A stretch of DNA of 64,000 nt, taken from Fimenecus sp052298855 (lineage in GTDB: Bacteria > Bacillota > Clostridia > Oscillospirales > Acutalibacteraceae). The notes beneath the pieces were generated by a model. The model was given only the letters and a program-made list of their open reading frames with translations, was not told the DNA's origin and searched no databases. Below, one piece after another: positions 41,900 through 50,024 of this stretch; the stretch's first letter is position 1, and the number at the start of each line of letters is the position of its first letter. Where the stretch lies: positions 124,001-188,000 of the forward strand of contig DAVZXP010000002.1 in the NCBI GenBank assembly GCA_052298855.1, in the 5' to 3' direction. Position numbers and translations under genes: made by a program.

Positions 41900-43195
41900 T
41901 CACCCCTTTACAACTTTATCGTAACGCTTATAGGTTTTAACATCTATCGCCTTAATCAACGCCACAAGTCCCCAGCAGCACATCATACTCGATCCGCCTC
42001 GGCTGATAAACGGAAGCGTAACACCTGTCCACGGAAGTAAATCTGTTGCACCGAAAACGTGAAGTGCTGTTTGGAAAAGCAAAAGTGCGGAAGCAGCGCA
42101 GGCTGCAATCGAATAAAAAGACGAGCGTGCCGCTACGGAGTATCTGATACTGTAAACGACCAATGCGACGAAGGTAAGCAGTACCGTAAAGGCGATTATA
42201 ATTCCGAATTCCTCACACACCATACCGAAAGCAAGGTCCTCGGTTGAGGCGTATATACCTCTCAATTTTCCGTTGCCGAGTCCGAGTCCGAACAGTCCGC
42301 CGCTGACGGAATAAATCAAAAGCCTAACCTGCTGATAGCCCTTTGTGTCGGCAACTTCCCAAATGTGACGGTACGAATTAAATCGGTTTGCGACATACGG
42401 CTTAAAGGTCAAAACACCGATGCCGCCGATGAGCGCACCTGCACAGATAAGGAAAATTGTTTTAATATCGCCCGAACGCAAAAATGCGATTATAACGAAT
42501 GTGAAGAAGAAAATAAGCGCAGTACCGAAATCCTTCATTATAAATAACAAGCCAACGCAAGTTATCGCAAAGATAATATATTTTGTCAAAAGCTTGGTTG
42601 ACTGCAAGGTTTCGAGCGTTGCCGCACCGACAAAAATGAATGCGACCTTTACGATTTCAGAGGTCTGAATTGACAAAAGTCCGTCGCCGATAATAATCCA
42701 GTTTCTTGCACCGTTGATGTTCTTTGCAAATATAAGCGTGAATACCAAAGCGGCGATAGAAAGAATTGCAACGGGCATACGAAGCTTAACAACTCTGTCA
42801 ATATCGCTTAAAATCCAAAGCAGGACAATAAATACGCCGATACCGAGGAGAATTGCGATAAGCTGTGTATATGCCTTGTTCGGATAAACGCTTGTTGTAA
42901 GCGCAAGACCGATTCCCGAGAGGAAGAATGCTATAAGTTCAACTTCAAAGCTTTTTCTTCTCAAAAAACCTGCAAAAACAATGAAATATGTCCATTCAAC
43001 CGTAATATAAAGAGCAAATACGGCTATAATAGTTCCCTTTACAATATCCTCTCCGCCGTTTGTCAAAATTTGAATAGCGCAGAAAATCTGAAAAGCGGTC
43101 ATTAAAAGCAAGAGAAAGAGCCAGTTTACAGGGCGTCTGTATCTCATTTTTCTTTTATGTGTTTTCTTTTTATCTTTTTTTATTTTATCAGACAC
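41900..43195 (-). CDS. FtsW/RodA/SpoVE-family peptidoglycan polymerase
   Basis: 431 residues with about ten membrane segments. It carries the SEDS motifs, for example NGARNWIIIGDGLLSIQTSE (near 160-179) and a late LPFISRGGSSMM. It polymerises lipid II into glycan strands with the PBP gene that follows. The stop lies 6 bases before the PBP start. Confidence 0.94.
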   Translation of the reverse strand: MSDKIKKDKKKTHKRKMRYRRPVNWLFLLLLMTAFQIFCAIQILTNGGEDIVKGTIIAVFALYITVEWTYFIVFAGFLRRKSFEVELIAFFLSGIGLALTTSVYPNKAYTQLIAILLGIGVFIVLLWILSDIDRVVKLRMPVAILSIAALVFTLIFAKNINGARNWIIIGDGLLSIQTSEIVKVAFIFVGAATLETLQSTKLLTKYIIFAITCVGLLFIMKDFGTALIFFFTFVIIAFLRSGDIKTIFLICAGALIGGIGVLTFKPYVANRFNSYRHIWEVADTKGYQQVRLLIYSVSGGLFGLGLGNGKLRGIYASTEDLAFGMVCEEFGIIIAFTVLLTFVALVVYSIRYSVAARSSFYSIAACAASALLLFQTALHVFGATDLLPWTGVTLPFISRGGSSMMCCWGLVALIKAIDVKTYKRYDKVVKG

Positions 43196-43207
43196 AGTAA
43201 CACCCCC

Positions 43208-43939
43208 TTATTCTCTGAACATAAAGCTGTAAGAGCCGATTGTTATAACATCGCCGTCGTAAAGGGGATATGCGTCAAACACAAGCTCTCCGTTTAAGTA
43301 AGTTCCGTTTTCCGAATTGAGGTCGGCAATCATCCAGCCGTCCTTTGTAAGATAAACCTCTGCGTGTTCCTTTGAAATATCGCTCATAGGAAGACAAATA
43401 TTACAATTTCTGCCTCTGCCGAAAAGGCAACTGCCGTTGAGGTAATATGCACTTTTGTCGGCAAGGTTTACAAGCCTTGTTGCATTTGTAAAGTCAACAG
43501 CCTGTCCTTCATCTCCCTCTGCTTCAACACCGTAGCCATGAGAAGCAAATTTCATAACGGCATTACCAAATGAAACCGTATCTCCGTCGGATATTTTAGC
43601 TGCGTGACGAATTTGCTTGCCGTTTACATAGACACCTGTTTTAGAGTCGGTGTCAAATATGAACCAGCCGTCCTTACGAAGCGCAAGCACAGCATGAAAT
43701 CTCGAAACCGTGCCGTACTTTTTCAATGAAATATCGCACGAACGACTCCTGCCGATTGACGTTTCCCAATTTTCAATATCAATTTCCGTGTCGTCGGCAA
43801 GATTTATAAGCGTTGCCATTGATTCCCGTCTCGGTCTTGAACGGAAAAGCGAAAATACACATCTGAGAAGTATCACAACAGCGAATGCGGCGAAAATATA
43901 GCGTACAAAATAGTCAAATTGTTCAAGAAAAACTTCCAT
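43208..43939 (-). CDS. Membrane-anchored protein with two FHA domains
   Basis: 243 residues from the ATG at 43939, with AAGGAG 7 bases upstream. One membrane segment lies near 12-30. Two FHA folds follow: the first with SIGRSRSCDISL, VSRFHAVL and DTDSKTGVYVNG, the second with FGRGRNCNICL, ISKEHAEV and DLNSENGTYLNG. These bind phosphothreonine peptides. First gene of the cell-wall operon, it likely ties the SEDS/PBP machinery to a Ser/Thr kinase that is not in this window. Confidence 0.93.
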   Translation of the reverse strand: MEVFLEQFDYFVRYIFAAFAVVILLRCVFSLFRSRPRRESMATLINLADDTEIDIENWETSIGRSRSCDISLKKYGTVSRFHAVLALRKDGWFIFDTDSKTGVYVNGKQIRHAAKISDGDTVSFGNAVMKFASHGYGVEAEGDEGQAVDFTNATRLVNLADKSAYYLNGSCLFGRGRNCNICLPMSDISKEHAEVYLTKDGWMIADLNSENGTYLNGELVFDAYPLYDGDVITIGSYSFMFRE

Positions 43940-43967
43940 GCCATTTCTCCTTATTAAATATAGTATA

Positions 43968-43996
43968 AGAATACAATTAAATGAGCTAAAAGTCAA
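43968..43996 (-). promoter_or_regulatory. Promoter of the FHA-SEDS-PBP operon
   Basis: TTGACT (43996-43991), 17-base spacer, TATTCT (43973-43968) on the minus strand, 28 bases before the start. Confidence 0.65.
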
Positions 43997-44015
43997 TAAA
44001 ACAACACCCTAATTC

Positions 44016-44044
44016 TTGACACAAATTATCAATAATTATATACT
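44016..44044 (+). promoter_or_regulatory. Promoter of galM
   Basis: TTGACA (44016-44021), 17-base spacer, TATACT (44039-44044), divergent to the FHA promoter with 19 bases between the two -35 boxes. Confidence 0.82.
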
Positions 44045-44075
44045 TATCATATATTTTTGTACGGAGGGACAAACT

Positions 44076-45122
44076 ATGAAAATTGAAAAGAACTTTTACG
44101 GAAAGCTTAAGGACGGCAGAGATGTCCATTCTTTTACTGTTACAAACGATAACGGAGCATATATAGAACTTGTGGATTACGGCGCAACTCTTAATAAAAT
44201 CGTTGTTCCCGATAAAAACGGCAATATGCTTGATGTCCTTGTCGGCTTTGATACGGTTGAGGGGCAGGAGCTTTGCACGGACTCTCAGGGCAGAACAGTC
44301 GGCAGAGTTGCAAACAGAATTGCAGGCAAGGGAATTACCATTGACGGTAAAAATTATCAGATAACAAAGAATGTTGACGGCAAATTTACTCTTCACAGCA
44401 ACCACGAGTACGAAACGGTTGTTTGGAGCAGTGAAATTATAGGGGATAACAGCGTTAAATTTACCTATCACAGCCCTAACGGAGCAGAGGGCTTCCCGGG
44501 AGAAGTTGACAATGAGGTTAAATTCACATTCACTAATGACAACGAAGTTATAATCGATTATAATTGCGTACCAACCGAAAAATGTCCGCTTAATATCACA
44601 AACCACGCTTACTTTAACCTCAAGGGCTTTGACGGCGGTCAGATTGTAGACCATGAGGTGCAGCTCTTCTGCGATGCTTATACGCCTACCGACAATGACG
44701 CTATCCCGACAGGCGAAATAAGAGACGTTACAGGCACGGCTTTCGATTTCAGAATACCCAAGACGATAGAAAGAGACGTTGACGAAAAGGACGAGCAGCT
44801 GATAATCGGCAGAGGCTATGACCATAACTTTGCAATTTCGGGATATGACGGAACGCTTAAAAAATTTGCGGTTGTTAAATCCGATAAAAGCGGAATTGTT
44901 CTTGAAGCTTATACGGACTTGCCCGGCTCACAGTTCTATATCGGCAACTATATGAACGGTACACAGATCGGCAAGGCAGGAAAGCCTATTGAATACAGAA
45001 CGGGCTTTTGCCTTGAAACACAGTATTTCCCCGACGCTGCAAACCACGAGGAATTCATAAGCAATATCTTTTCACCCGAAAAACCGTTTGTGTCGAGGAC
45101 GATATTCAAGTTTTCAAAATAA
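44076..45122 (+). CDS. galM: Aldose 1-epimerase (mutarotase)
   Basis: 348 residues. GGAGGG precedes the ATG at 44076. The galactose mutarotase signature includes GRVANRIAGKG, the catalytic His in NITNHAYFNLKG and the catalytic Glu in FCLETQYFPDA. It converts the beta to alpha form of galactose or glucose. It stands alone behind its own promoter. Confidence 0.95.
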   Translation: MKIEKNFYGKLKDGRDVHSFTVTNDNGAYIELVDYGATLNKIVVPDKNGNMLDVLVGFDTVEGQELCTDSQGRTVGRVANRIAGKGITIDGKNYQITKNVDGKFTLHSNHEYETVVWSSEIIGDNSVKFTYHSPNGAEGFPGEVDNEVKFTFTNDNEVIIDYNCVPTEKCPLNITNHAYFNLKGFDGGQIVDHEVQLFCDAYTPTDNDAIPTGEIRDVTGTAFDFRIPKTIERDVDEKDEQLIIGRGYDHNFAISGYDGTLKKFAVVKSDKSGIVLEAYTDLPGSQFYIGNYMNGTQIGKAGKPIEYRTGFCLETQYFPDAANHEEFISNIFSPEKPFVSRTIFKFSK

Positions 45123-45221
45123 CGTCGCCGTTCACAATTAAACAATTGTTTGATGTTTGTTCATATTTAATTATTATTTTTACAGTATTATTTAGAAAAC
45201 ACAGGGCAGGAGGAAATGAAA

Positions 45222-45914
45222 ATGGCTAACGAAAAAATTATGATTGTTGACGATGATGTCAATATTTGCGAGCTTTTAAGACTCTATCTTGAAAAAGAGG
45301 GCTATGCTACAAAGATAGTTAATGACGGTATGAGTGCCGTTGACACATTTAAGGCGGAAACGCCCGATTTGGTTTTGCTTGATATTATGCTTCCCGGGCT
45401 TGACGGCTGGCAGGTATGCAGAGAGATACGCAAATTCTCCGATAAGCCGATAATTATGCTCACGGCTAAGGGCGAAACCTTTGACAAGGTGCTCGGACTT
45501 GAGCTCGGTGCAGACGACTATGTTACAAAGCCTTTTGATACAAAGGAAATTGTTGCAAGAATCAAGGCTGTTTTGAGAAGAAGTGTCGGCTCGGCAGGTC
45601 CCGCAAACACAAAGGAAGTTAATTTTGATAAGCTTTCAATAAACCTTGAAAATTACGAGATGAAGGTCAACGGTGTTCAGGTCGATACTCCGCCTAAGGA
45701 GCTGGAGCTTATTTTCCACCTTGCCTCCAATCCAAACAGGGTTTTCTCGAGAGATCAGCTTCTTGATGAGGTTTGGGGCTTCGATTATTACGGAGACTCA
45801 AGAACGGTTGACGTTCACGTTAAAAGACTTCGTGAAAAATTAGAGGGCGTTTCCGATAAATGGGAGCTTAAAACCGTTTGGGGCGTCGGCTATAAATTCG
45901 AAACGAAGGATTAA
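45222..45914 (+). CDS. OmpR/PhoB-family response regulator
   Basis: 230 residues. The receiver has the VDDD acidic pair, Asp54 in LLDIMLPGLDG and Lys in YVTKPF. The winged-helix output has RDQLLDEVWGFDYYGDSRTV followed by DVHVKRLREKL. The start at 45222 is preferred over the ATG 6 bases earlier because AGGAGG stands 8 bases upstream of it, too close to the earlier one. It is the first gene of a regulator-kinase-HtrA unit that resembles WalRK/CiaRH/CssRS systems linked to HtrA. Confidence 0.93.
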   Translation: MANEKIMIVDDDVNICELLRLYLEKEGYATKIVNDGMSAVDTFKAETPDLVLLDIMLPGLDGWQVCREIRKFSDKPIIMLTAKGETFDKVLGLELGADDYVTKPFDTKEIVARIKAVLRRSVGSAGPANTKEVNFDKLSINLENYEMKVNGVQVDTPPKELELIFHLASNPNRVFSRDQLLDEVWGFDYYGDSRTVDVHVKRLREKLEGVSDKWELKTVWGVGYKFETKD

Positions 45915-45919
45915 GCAAT

Positions 45920-47455
45920 ATGCCGAACACAAGAAGAGGCTCTTTGCCCAAAAGGTTAAAAAACGCTTTCAAAAGGCGTTCTATATTCATTAAATATTTT
46001 TTCGCATTCTTCGTTTTGGAAATTCTTTGCTTTGTAATACTTGCAGTTGCGGTAAGCTTCTTCGGAACAAATAATTGGACAAAAGAAACGATGAAAATGC
46101 TCTCCGAAAACACAAAGCAGGTTGCCGATTTAACAGAGGAAATTCTTACAAACCGAATGCAGCCGGATATGAGAAACGCAACGTTTATACTTTGTAATAA
46201 TATTTCAATGATTTCGGAGGCTATCGATGCAGACATTTATGTTTGCAATATGGACGGCAGGGTTATACTTTGCAAGGATTTGGTTTCCGATAATTTTGAA
46301 ATCAGCAGTAACGGCGAGTGCATAGTACACAGCTTTTACACCATTCCGCAATCAATAATAAATTCTATTGGCGAAAACGGATCGTCAAGTCCTGCTTCAA
46401 CCCTTGACGGTGTTTATACCAAATCGCAGATGTATTCGGCAAGCCCAGTTATAGTGGACGGTAAAACGGTAGCGATAGTCTTTGCGGTAAAGCCTGCTTC
46501 AACGGGAGCGCTCAACTATCTTTCAAATTCCATGAAGATATTTTTGGTAGGTTCGTTATTTGCTCTTGTAATCGGTGCCATTGCAACCTATTTCTTTACA
46601 AATGACCTTTTAAGTCCCTTGAAGGATATGTCGAGAGCAACAAAATGCTATGCAAAGGGCGATTTCAGTTATCGTGTTAAGGTTAAAAAGAATGACGACA
46701 CGGAATTAGCACATTTGTTGAGGGCGTTTAACTCAATGGCGTCAAGCTTGGCATTATATGAAAGCTCACGGCGAAGCTTTGTTGCGAATGTATCGCATGA
46801 GCTTAAAACACCTATGACGACAATCAGCGGATTTATCGACGGAATACTCGACGGAACAATCCCCCCCGAAAAGGAAAAGCATTATCTTGAAATAGTTTCC
46901 AATGAGACGAAGCGGCTTTCAAGGCTTGTTGTTGCAATGCTTAATATTTCCAAAATCGAGGCAGGGGAGCTGAACTTAAACCCCGTTAATTTCAATATTT
47001 GTAATGATATATTCAATGTTCTTGTCTCGTTCGAGCAACAGATTGAGCAGAAAAATATTGAAATTTGCGGACTTGACGCACTTGTTCCGACCACCGTTTG
47101 TGCCGATGAGGATCTTATCCATCAGGTTATATACAACCTTGTTGACAATGCGGTTAAATTCACGGAAAACGGAAGAATTTTTGTTTTTGTAGAAAACAAT
47201 GATAATAACACCGTCAGCGTGAAGATAAGAAACACCGGTGCAGGTATTTCAAATGAAGAGCTTTCTAAGGTGTTTGAGAGGTTTTATAAGGTAGATAAAT
47301 CAAGAAGCTACGACACTAAAAGCGCAGGACTCGGTCTTTACATTGTTAAGACCGTTGTAGAGCTTCACGGCGGTACGGTCAGCGCTGAAAGCGTCGAGGA
47401 TGAATATACTCAATTTGAATTTACTATTCCGAACGATTATCGGAATAAGGCATAA
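45920..47455 (+). CDS. HAMP-containing sensor histidine kinase
   Basis: 511 residues. There are two membrane segments (about 26-48 and 206-226) flanking an extracytoplasmic domain of about 155 residues. A HAMP domain (about 226-278) is followed by the HisKA box with His293 in NVSHELKTPM, and an ATPase domain with DNAVKF and GLGLYIVK. It is paired with the OmpR-type regulator 5 bases upstream. Envelope stress is the likely signal because the next gene encodes HtrA. Confidence 0.93.
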   Translation: MPNTRRGSLPKRLKNAFKRRSIFIKYFFAFFVLEILCFVILAVAVSFFGTNNWTKETMKMLSENTKQVADLTEEILTNRMQPDMRNATFILCNNISMISEAIDADIYVCNMDGRVILCKDLVSDNFEISSNGECIVHSFYTIPQSIINSIGENGSSSPASTLDGVYTKSQMYSASPVIVDGKTVAIVFAVKPASTGALNYLSNSMKIFLVGSLFALVIGAIATYFFTNDLLSPLKDMSRATKCYAKGDFSYRVKVKKNDDTELAHLLRAFNSMASSLALYESSRRSFVANVSHELKTPMTTISGFIDGILDGTIPPEKEKHYLEIVSNETKRLSRLVVAMLNISKIEAGELNLNPVNFNICNDIFNVLVSFEQQIEQKNIEICGLDALVPTTVCADEDLIHQVIYNLVDNAVKFTENGRIFVFVENNDNNTVSVKIRNTGAGISNEELSKVFERFYKVDKSRSYDTKSAGLGLYIVKTVVELHGGTVSAESVEDEYTQFEFTIPNDYRNKA

Positions 47456-47470
47456 CAGGAGGCTTAATCT

Positions 47471-49069
47471 ATGAGCGAATTTGATGAAAACAAGACACCG
47501 AACAATGAACCTTCGGAAAACACCGAAAAGAAAGAGGAGTTTAATCAAAATGTAAGCTCCGACAGCGCAAGCAGTCAACCGCAGGGGCATGGCTCAAATA
47601 ATCAGGGCGGAGCGAACGGATATTCTCCGTATACTAACAGCTATAATAACCCTCAAAATAACGGCGGATATTACGGACAAAGCAACCCTAATAACCAGAG
47701 CTACGGCTATGGCAGAACTCCGAATTACGTCTATTACGGACAGAATTCACAGCAAAATCGCCCCTTCCACGCAGGAAACTCATATAACGCTCAAAACGGC
47801 GGTTATACGGCAAATGACAACTTTGTACCTACCCATAATGAAAAAGGCAAAAAGAACGGCTTAAAGATATTTATAATTGTCGTTGCAGTCATAGCGGCAC
47901 TCTCGGTATTTCTTACCGTGTTCTCAATTGTCAATAAAAAGGACAGCTCAAAGGTTAAGGTTGACGGTCCTACGCTTTCGGCAGCCGCTTCTGGATCTGC
48001 TTCTGAGACTGACAGCTCGGGAGAGCTTACGGCAGTAGGTGTTTACAATAAGGTTAAAGAGTCCTCGGTAGGCGTGCTTGTTTATTCAAACAGCGGTGCG
48101 AATATGAAAAGCGGCGAAGGCTCGGGCGTTATTGTCGGCGAGGATAAAGACGGCAAATACACCTACATTATTACCTGTGCTCACGTAGTTTCGGGCGGCG
48201 GAACAATTAAAGTACAGCTTTATGATGATTCGCAGTATGATGCAACGCTTATCGGCTATGATGCAAAGACGGATATTGCGGTTATGAGAATTGCAAAGAC
48301 AGGTCTTAAAGCTATTGAAATAGGCGACTCTGATTCTTTGAGCGTAGGCGAAACGATTTATGCTATCGGTAACCCCGGCGGTGTAGATTTCGCAGGCTCA
48401 TTTACAAACGGTATGGTTTCTGCTATTGCAAGACCTATAAACAGCAGCATAGGCTATGAAATGGAGTGTATACAGCATACGGCGGCAATTAACCCCGGCA
48501 ACTCAGGCGGTGCACTTGTAAACTCAAAGGGACAGCTTGTAGGCATTAACTCCTCAAAGATTTCAAGCACCGATTATGAGGGTATGGGCTTCTCCGTACC
48601 GAGCTCAACCTTTGTTGCCGTTTACAACGATATTATCGAACACGGATATGTTACCGACAGAGCAAAGCTTGGTATAACCTATACGCCTGCACAGGCAAGT
48701 CAGACATACAGTATGCTTGTCGGCGTTAAGGGACTTCCTGCTGGCACACTTGTTATTAAGAGCATTACAACGGACAGTCCGCTTGTAAATACACAGGTTG
48801 CACCCGGCGACCTTATCACAAAGGTAAACGGTGAAGACCTTGACACAACGGATAAGCTTCCTGATTTGATTGAAAATTCAAAGGTAGGCGATAAGCTCAC
48901 GCTCACGATATGCCACGTTGATAACAATTATCAGATTACAGAGTTTGAGGTTACCGTCGCACTTGTTGAGGATAAGGGCAACAACACGACCGTTGCGGAG
49001 GAGTCCACAACACAGTCCTACAACCCGTTCGGATATTTCTATAATCAGGGTCAGAGCGAACAGTATTGA
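47471..49069 (+). CDS. HtrA/DegP-like membrane serine protease
   Basis: 532 residues. A long cytoplasmic N-terminal region (1-125) rich in Asn, Gln, Gly and Tyr comes before one membrane helix (131-153). The trypsin-like domain lies outside with His238 (TCAHVVSGG), Asp268 (AKTDIAVMRI) and Ser345 (NPGNSGGALVN), and a PDZ domain ends the protein (about 410-500). It degrades or refolds damaged envelope proteins. It is the third gene of the two-component unit, which probably controls it. Confidence 0.93.
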   Translation: MSEFDENKTPNNEPSENTEKKEEFNQNVSSDSASSQPQGHGSNNQGGANGYSPYTNSYNNPQNNGGYYGQSNPNNQSYGYGRTPNYVYYGQNSQQNRPFHAGNSYNAQNGGYTANDNFVPTHNEKGKKNGLKIFIIVVAVIAALSVFLTVFSIVNKKDSSKVKVDGPTLSAAASGSASETDSSGELTAVGVYNKVKESSVGVLVYSNSGANMKSGEGSGVIVGEDKDGKYTYIITCAHVVSGGGTIKVQLYDDSQYDATLIGYDAKTDIAVMRIAKTGLKAIEIGDSDSLSVGETIYAIGNPGGVDFAGSFTNGMVSAIARPINSSIGYEMECIQHTAAINPGNSGGALVNSKGQLVGINSSKISSTDYEGMGFSVPSSTFVAVYNDIIEHGYVTDRAKLGITYTPAQASQTYSMLVGVKGLPAGTLVIKSITTDSPLVNTQVAPGDLITKVNGEDLDTTDKLPDLIENSKVGDKLTLTICHVDNNYQITEFEVTVALVEDKGNNTTVAEESTTQSYNPFGYFYNQGQSEQY

Positions 49070-49087
49070 TAAGCTGTAAAAAATTTG

Positions 49088-49124
49088 GCGGAGAGATTTG
49101 AGCTTTCGGATTTCTCCGCTTTTT
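49088..49124 (+). terminator. Terminator after the HtrA gene
   Basis: Arms GCGGAGA / TCTCCGC (49088-49094, 49113-49119) and five Ts. Confidence 0.85.
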
Positions 49125-49125
49125 G

Positions 49126-49154
49126 TTGTCATAAAACAGAAAATAGTATATAAT
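49126..49154 (+). promoter_or_regulatory. Promoter of the flavoredoxin gene
   Basis: TTGTCA (49126-49131), 17-base spacer, TATAAT (49149-49154). Confidence 0.75.
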
Positions 49155-49184
49155 AATTAAGTAAACAATTAAGGAGGCTTTTTT

Positions 49185-49685
49185 ATGCTTAAAGAAATAA
49201 ATATCAGAGATTTGAAAAAATCTCCCGTCGAAATGATAGCTGACGATTGGGCATTGCTCACAGCAGGCGATATAAGCGACTGGAACACTATGACGGTCAG
49301 TTGGGGACTTGTAGGCGAGCTTTGGGGAAAAGACGTTGTAGCGTGCTTTGTACGCCCTCAGAGACACACATTTGGTTATATGGAGAAGAATGATACATTT
49401 ACGCTTTCGTTCTTTGACGGCGAATATAAAAAGGAATTAGGTCTATGCGGCTCGAAGTCGGGCAGGGATATAGATAAAGCAAAGGAAACGGGCTTTGTAC
49501 CGATTGATGTTAACAATGCGGTTTCGTTTGAACAGGCTAACGTTGTTATGGTTCTCAAGAAAATTGCCGCTTGCGATATGACTCCCGACAGCTTTATTGA
49601 CGAAAGCATTATGGATAATTACGCTAACGGCGATTTCCACAAAATTTACATCGGAAAAGTCGAAAAAGTGTACATTAAAGAATAA
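49185..49685 (+). CDS. Flavin reductase-like / flavoredoxin-family protein
   Basis: 166 residues. It fits the FMN-binding split-barrel (flavin_Reduct) fold, with DWNTMTVSWGLVGELWGK and CFVRPQRHTF near 30-65 in the FMN-binding region. It is short, so it has only the core. TAAGGAGG precedes the ATG. In anaerobes such proteins pass electrons from NAD(P)H or ferredoxin; the partner is unknown. It stands alone before the 5S rRNA gene. Confidence 0.87.
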   Translation: MLKEINIRDLKKSPVEMIADDWALLTAGDISDWNTMTVSWGLVGELWGKDVVACFVRPQRHTFGYMEKNDTFTLSFFDGEYKKELGLCGSKSGRDIDKAKETGFVPIDVNNAVSFEQANVVMVLKKIAACDMTPDSFIDESIMDNYANGDFHKIYIGKVEKVYIKE

Positions 49686-49719
49686 TTCATAAAAAAATAA
49701 AAAAATATTAAAAAAACAC

Positions 49720-49748
49720 TTGATTTTTGAAAACGCTTGTGGTATACT
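49720..49748 (+). promoter_or_regulatory. Promoter of the 5S rRNA gene
   Basis: TTGATT (49720-49725), 17-base spacer, TATACT (49743-49748), about 47 bases before the 5S rRNA. Confidence 0.7.
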
Positions 49749-49794
49749 CTGTCTTGCACTTGAGAGATGAGTCACAAAACAGAGTTTCTCACAA

Positions 49795-49910
<116 letters not shown>

Positions 49911-49921
49911 ATTAACAAAAG

Positions 49922-49950
49922 TAGTTCTCCAATAGGGGGGCTATTTTTTT
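49922..49950 (+). terminator. Terminator of the 5S rRNA
   Basis: TAGTTCTCC pairs with GGGGGGCTA (with G-T pairs) around AATA, followed by seven Ts. Confidence 0.8.
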
Positions 49951-49975
49951 GTCCTTTTTTACAAGTGCAAAAGTT

Positions 49976-50007
49976 AAGGCACTCTTTCGTTTTTGAAAGA
50001 GTGCCTT
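49976..50007 (-). terminator. Hairpin terminator of the ABC permease operon
   Basis: Arms AAGGCACTCTTTC / GAAAGAGTGCCTT (perfect, 13 bases) lie between the 5S gene and the permease stop. The T run is better on the plus strand, so it may act both ways. Confidence 0.75.
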
Positions 50008-50024
50008 TTGCTGTTTATTAAGCT

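Noticed and set aside
43986..44825. 279-codon open frame antisense to galM
   Set aside because: It lies fully opposite a clear galM gene, has no ribosome site, and its Cys/Asn-rich composition is typical of antisense frames in this genome.
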